Positions 61,156 through 64,000 of a stretch of DNA of 64,000 nucleotides are shown piece after piece (the stretch's first letter is position 1; each line of letters opens with the position of its first letter). The notes below the pieces were generated by a model. The model searched no databases. It saw only the letters and a program-made list of their open reading frames with translations, and had not been told where the DNA came from. The DNA comes from Reyranella sp. (lineage in GTDB: Bacteria > Pseudomonadota > Alphaproteobacteria > Reyranellales > Reyranellaceae): the NCBI RefSeq assembly GCF_030651995.1, contig NZ_JAUSBN010000031.1, positions 1 through 64,000 on the forward strand. Reading direction: 5' to 3'. The position numbers were made by a program, and so were the translations under genes.

Positions 61156-62292
61156 TTACTCCGCTGCCTGCTTCTGCGCGGTGCGATCCGGGGTCAGCGT
61201 ATAGGTCGTGAACTGGCGGTTCAGCGCCGGCATCGGGCAGGCTTCGAGATGGCCCTCGGCCGGGCGCATCAGGATCATCGCCGTGGTCGCCGTCATGACA
61301 CCGCGCGTGTTCATGCGGGGCGGGCGGCAGACCGAATGCGGCGTGCCCCAGTCGTCGAAGAAGGCCTGACGGAAATCTTCCAGGGTGAGTTTGCCCCTCT
61401 TGGGCGAAAGCTGGTCGCGCACCCGCTTGTCGCGATAGATCGAGTCCGGCGTCTCGGCGAGGCCGGTGTCCTTCACCTTGGCGCGCGCCGAATCGGCAAT
61501 CCAGTGGTTGGCGTGCACGTAGAGGCCACGGTCGGGCGCGATCCAGAAAGTCTCGTCGGGCGCACATTCGAAGCCGAAGGCTTCACCGTCACAGTGACTT
61601 ACCGCCATATGGTTCGAGCCGGGCTTCGGCGTCGACACGATGGTCTGCACCGCGTTGGCGAGATGGGCGGCCTCCAGCACCTTGCGGCGGATGAAGGGCA
61701 ACGGCACGCCCGGACCGCGCTGATAGTCGCGGTCGCATTCCAGCGCGTTGGCGGTGAGGCCGATGCCGGCCGAGTTGAGACCCGAGCGCGCAAGGCCACC
61801 CGCTTCGGTGAAGGTCAGGATGTCAGGTCCGTCGTCGCGGCGGATGCGCAGCACCACGCTCGTCTCGGCGCATTCGGCGCGCCAGTCCCAGTTCTGGCCA
61901 TGCAGCAGGACGCCATCGGCGCTGGCCTCAGGGAGGGCGAGCGCGGCAGTGCAGCCGTCGGGGAAATGCTTGGCCGCCTGCTGCTTGCGCGCCGCCACGA
62001 CCATCTCGGTGCGGGCGTTCATCAGCACCACGGCGGCGAAGGGTTCGTTCGCGCCCTCGGCGATGCCGCGCATTTCCTCGACATAGGCCGGATCGAACTT
62101 GTCGATGAGCGGCACCATGGCCTCGGCGCGCCGCTCCAGTTCCTTCCAGTCGACGCCCGACTTGAGCAGCGACTCGGCGTACATCTTGGCCCCGCGCTTC
62201 AAACGATCCGCGGCGGCCTTACCGTGAATCCGCCCCCGCTCCCTGGGGCCGCCGGACAGATCGATCAGCGGGAAGGGAGCGTAGTCGGTCAT
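61156..62292 (-). CDS. C45-type acyltransferase/hydrolase (Ntn fold)
   Basis: 378 residues. The family (isopenicillin-N acyltransferase-like) matures by self-cleavage to expose an N-terminal Cys; the likely nucleophile is Cys114 in FPDGCTAALAL. Other marks are GGPRERGRIHG, EEMRGIAEGA, MNARTEMV, LHGQNWDW, GLARSGLNSAGIGLTANAL and HANHW. Gene order on the minus strand is ThDP decarboxylase subunits then this gene, with a 10-bp gap. It may cleave or form an amide on the same compound; this is inference. A penicillin role is not implied. Confidence 0.88.
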   Translation of the reverse strand: MTDYAPFPLIDLSGGPRERGRIHGKAAADRLKRGAKMYAESLLKSGVDWKELERRAEAMVPLIDKFDPAYVEEMRGIAEGANEPFAAVVLMNARTEMVVAARKQQAAKHFPDGCTAALALPEASADGVLLHGQNWDWRAECAETSVVLRIRRDDGPDILTFTEAGGLARSGLNSAGIGLTANALECDRDYQRGPGVPLPFIRRKVLEAAHLANAVQTIVSTPKPGSNHMAVSHCDGEAFGFECAPDETFWIAPDRGLYVHANHWIADSARAKVKDTGLAETPDSIYRDKRVRDQLSPKRGKLTLEDFRQAFFDDWGTPHSVCRPPRMNTRGVMTATTAMILMRPAEGHLEACPMPALNRQFTTYTLTPDRTAQKQAAE

Positions 62293-62301
62293 GGGAGCCT
62301 C

Positions 62302-62916
62302 TTAAGGGTGACCCAGCAGGGCCTGGCGGAAACGGTCCTTGAGATGCGCGCCATCCTGCGGCGGCATCACGAACTCGAGCTTCTCTACCATGACCTTGAC
62401 GAGCCGGAACACCGGACCCTTCTTGGTGCGGACGTCCTTCACAAGCTCAGCAACTTCGCTCGACTCGCGCACGGTCGTGGCATCGGCGATGCCGCAGCCG
62501 CGCGCGATCATGGCGAGATCGGTGCCGGCGCCGGAGTCGGTCGGGCCGTTGTTGCGCGGGCTGGTGTGCGTGGCCTGGTTGCCGGTCTCGCCGAACTTCT
62601 CATTGTCGAGCACGACGATCGCCAGGTTCTCCGGCATCTGCGTCGCCACGGTGGCGAGCGAGCCCAGGCTCATCAGCATGTCGCCGTCGCCGGTGATGAC
62701 CAGCACGCGCTTGGTAGGCTGCGCCAGGGCGAGACCGAGGCCCATGCCGACCGGGGCGCCCATCGAGCCCCACAGCGGCATGTTGAGCGGACGGTCGCCG
62801 GCGGCGGTGATGTCCCAGTTGGACGAGCCGAGGCCCGCGATCACCAGCAGGTTGTCGTCGGCGCCGTCGAGGAGTTGCTTCACCAGCGGGCGGCGCTGCA
62901 AAGTTGCTTTGCTCAT
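62302..62916 (-). CDS. ThDP-dependent decarboxylase, C-terminal-domain subunit
   Basis: 204 residues. The PP-binding module of a thiamine diphosphate enzyme: Gly76-Asp-Gly78 in VLVITGDGDM, LMSLGSLATVA, and Asn105 in LDNEKFGETG for Mg2+. Preceding sequence MPLWGSMGAPVGMGLGLA is the usual dimer interface. Sulfopyruvate decarboxylase and phosphonopyruvate decarboxylase beta chains have this size and form; acetolactate-type enzymes are far longer. Its ATG is one base after the stop of the partner. No phosphonate or taurine gene is adjacent, so the keto acid is unknown. Confidence 0.85.
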   Translation of the reverse strand: MSKATLQRRPLVKQLLDGADDNLLVIAGLGSSNWDITAAGDRPLNMPLWGSMGAPVGMGLGLALAQPTKRVLVITGDGDMLMSLGSLATVATQMPENLAIVVLDNEKFGETGNQATHTSPRNNGPTDSGAGTDLAMIARGCGIADATTVRESSEVAELVKDVRTKKGPVFRLVKVMVEKLEFVMPPQDGAHLKDRFRQALLGHP

Positions 62917-62917
62917 C

Positions 62918-63451
62918 CTACTTCTTCCCGAAATTCTTGATGCCGATCAGCTTCTGGCGCAGCAGCACGGCGACCGCCTGGCCGCCGTTGAAGGCCGAGC
63001 GCGCAGCTGCATCGACCGTGGCCTTCACCTCGGCGGCATTGTCGACCGAGTAGAGCAGCACGCCCATGGCCTCGAGCACCTTGGGCGTGCCCTGCCCCAT
63101 CGGATACTGCCAGGAATTGAACTCGCCCCAGTCGCCGCGCATCGTGATCAGGGTCAGGAACGGAAAGCGCAGGGTCTTCGGCATGCCCATCAGGTTGATG
63201 GTGTTGCCGACGCCCGAGCTCTGCATCAGCAGCACCGAGCGCTGGCCGCCCAGCCACGCGCCGGCGGCGAGCGGAATGCCCTCCTCCTCGGTCGTGAGGG
63301 CCAGGGTGCGGATCGAGTTCGACTTCTGGCAGGCCTCGATCAGCCTTCCATGGCCGGCGTCGGGCACGTGATAGACCTGCTTCACGTCATGGTCCTGGAA
63401 GACCTCGAAAATCTGGTCGCGCCAGTCAGGCTGCGTCGGGGCGGCGGTCAT
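62918..63451 (-). CDS. ThDP-dependent decarboxylase, N-terminal-domain subunit
   Basis: 177 residues from ATG 63451, preceded by GGGAG. The pyrimidine-binding module: QVYHVPDAGHGRLIEA, then the activating Glu in LALTTEEEGIPLAAGAWLGGQ, and SVLLMQSSGVGNTINLM. With the following subunit it would form a two-chain decarboxylase like ComD/ComE or sulfopyruvate decarboxylase alpha/beta. The gene starts 100 bp from a divergent LysR gene that likely controls the three-gene unit. Confidence 0.85.
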   Translation of the reverse strand: MTAAPTQPDWRDQIFEVFQDHDVKQVYHVPDAGHGRLIEACQKSNSIRTLALTTEEEGIPLAAGAWLGGQRSVLLMQSSGVGNTINLMGMPKTLRFPFLTLITMRGDWGEFNSWQYPMGQGTPKVLEAMGVLLYSVDNAAEVKATVDAAARSAFNGGQAVAVLLRQKLIGIKNFGKK

Positions 63452-63527
63452 GTTTCTCCCATCCGGCTCAAGTCGGCGGCACATTAGCTATAACGCCGAC
63501 GTAACTCGACGACCGTTGGGAATGAAC

Positions 63528-63550
63528 AGATATAACTATATTGTATATCT
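63528..63550. promoter_or_regulatory. Candidate LysR-type operator
   Basis: Inverted repeat AGATATA-N9-TATATCT in an AT-rich patch 2 bases before the LysR ATG and 76 bases from the divergent decarboxylase start. Placement and T-N11-A-like form fit a LysR recognition site that also autoregulates. It is the main AT-rich block in this part of the window. Confidence 0.6.
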
Positions 63551-63552
63551 CG

Positions 63553-64000
63553 ATGGAGCTTTCCCAACTTCGCACCCTGATCCATGTCGCCGAGCTCGGC
63601 AGCCTGAGCAAGGCGGCCGACCGGATCGGCATCGCCCAGCCGGCGCTCAGCCGCCAGATCCGCATGCTGGAGGAGGAGCTGTCGGTTCGCCTGTTCACCC
63701 GGCATGGGCGAGGCATGGTCCTCACGGACAAGGGCCGGGAGATCCTCGAACACGCCACCCGCGTCATGACCGAGCTGGAGGAGATTCGCGCCACGGCCTC
63801 CGATCTCGACGCACCTTTGCGGGGCCGCATCTCCATCGGCTTTCCGCCGACGGTGGCCGACATCCTCTCGCTGCCCCTGGTCGCCGCTTTCAGAAGGACC
63901 CACCCGCAGGTCGAGCTGCGGCTGGTCGGCGCCTACACAGGCCACCTGCTCGACTGGCTGCATCGCGGCGAGATCGACGTCGCCATCCTCTACGATCCGA
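63553..64000 (+). CDS. LysR-type transcriptional regulator, 3' end outside the window
   Basis: 149 residues visible. The N-terminal HTH is MELSQLRTLIHVAELGSLSKAADRIGIAQPALSRQIRMLEEELSVRLF, and the effector domain begins GRISIGFPPTVADILSLPLVAAFRR. The group resembles the regulators of nitrogen or aromatic metabolism (Nac/CynR-like). It diverges from the ThDP decarboxylase genes. The reading frame is open at base 64000. Confidence 0.93.
   Translation, partial: MELSQLRTLIHVAELGSLSKAADRIGIAQPALSRQIRMLEEELSVRLFTRHGRGMVLTDKGREILEHATRVMTELEEIRATASDLDAPLRGRISIGFPPTVADILSLPLVAAFRRTHPQVELRLVGAYTGHLLDWLHRGEIDVAILYDP

Noticed and set aside
1..64000. CRISPR arrays, rRNA or tRNA genes
   Set aside because: No regularly spaced repeats and no cloverleaf-like or rRNA sequences were recognised on either strand.

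Overview
The window reads as chromosome of a high-G+C alphaproteobacterium. Supporting clues are an ORF joining HemD to a mitofilin/Mic60-like protein beside hemY, an SdhAF4 (DUF1674) gene, a short type-2 ArgC, a DUF1127-like micro-gene, and intergenic palindromes of the kind scattered through alphaproteobacterial genomes. The genus cannot be fixed from the sequence alone. Genes are densely packed on both strands. No rRNA, tRNA, CRISPR array, integrase or transposase was recognised.

Layout. 1-5.6 kb: partial orphan, HIT protein, secreted alpha/beta hydrolase, TauD-type dioxygenase beside an alkyl-DHAP-synthase-like flavoenzyme, small membrane proteins, and a DUF4239 gene that stops short. 5.6-14.2 kb: a foreign-looking segment of lower G+C (33/60 at 8281-8340 against 41/60 at 37141-37200). 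It carries a type I restriction system between two different TraG/HerA-type ATPases, a small partner protein, and the 5' end of a TrlF-type gene. Both outer edges fall inside genes (DUF4239 left, comM right). Inside it, hsdM and hsdS are joined in frame with the expected HsdM C-terminus missing. 14.9-24.9 kb: acyl-CoA dehydrogenase, class III PLP enzyme and APH-type kinase in one run, then an SGNH hydrolase, CoA transferase, membrane proteins, MgtC and an IlvD/Edd dehydratase. 25-44.7 kb: core metabolism and housekeeping (argC, ogt, hemD/mic60-like, hemY, core-MetE, mutS, malic enzyme, rnk, ketopantoate-reductase pair, rmuC, htpX). 44.7-51.7 kb: SdhAF4, amine-oxidase-like flavoenzyme, opine-dehydrogenase-like protein, threonine ammonia-lyase, purH, purT. 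52-64 kb: RND pump, MFS/TetR pair with a palindromic operator, LysR genes, a crotonase operon, and a C45 acyltransferase with a two-subunit ThDP decarboxylase beside a LysR gene.

Most of the window is ordinary. The part most worth pursuing is 5.6-14.2 kb: either a defence island that arrived with deletion of host DNA, or an assembly chimera, and the two must be separated before any biology is claimed. Second are the kinase/PLP-lyase/acyl-CoA dehydrogenase cluster, the HemD-Mic60 ORF, two micro-genes, and several families of intergenic inverted repeats, one of which supplies a gene's stop codon.
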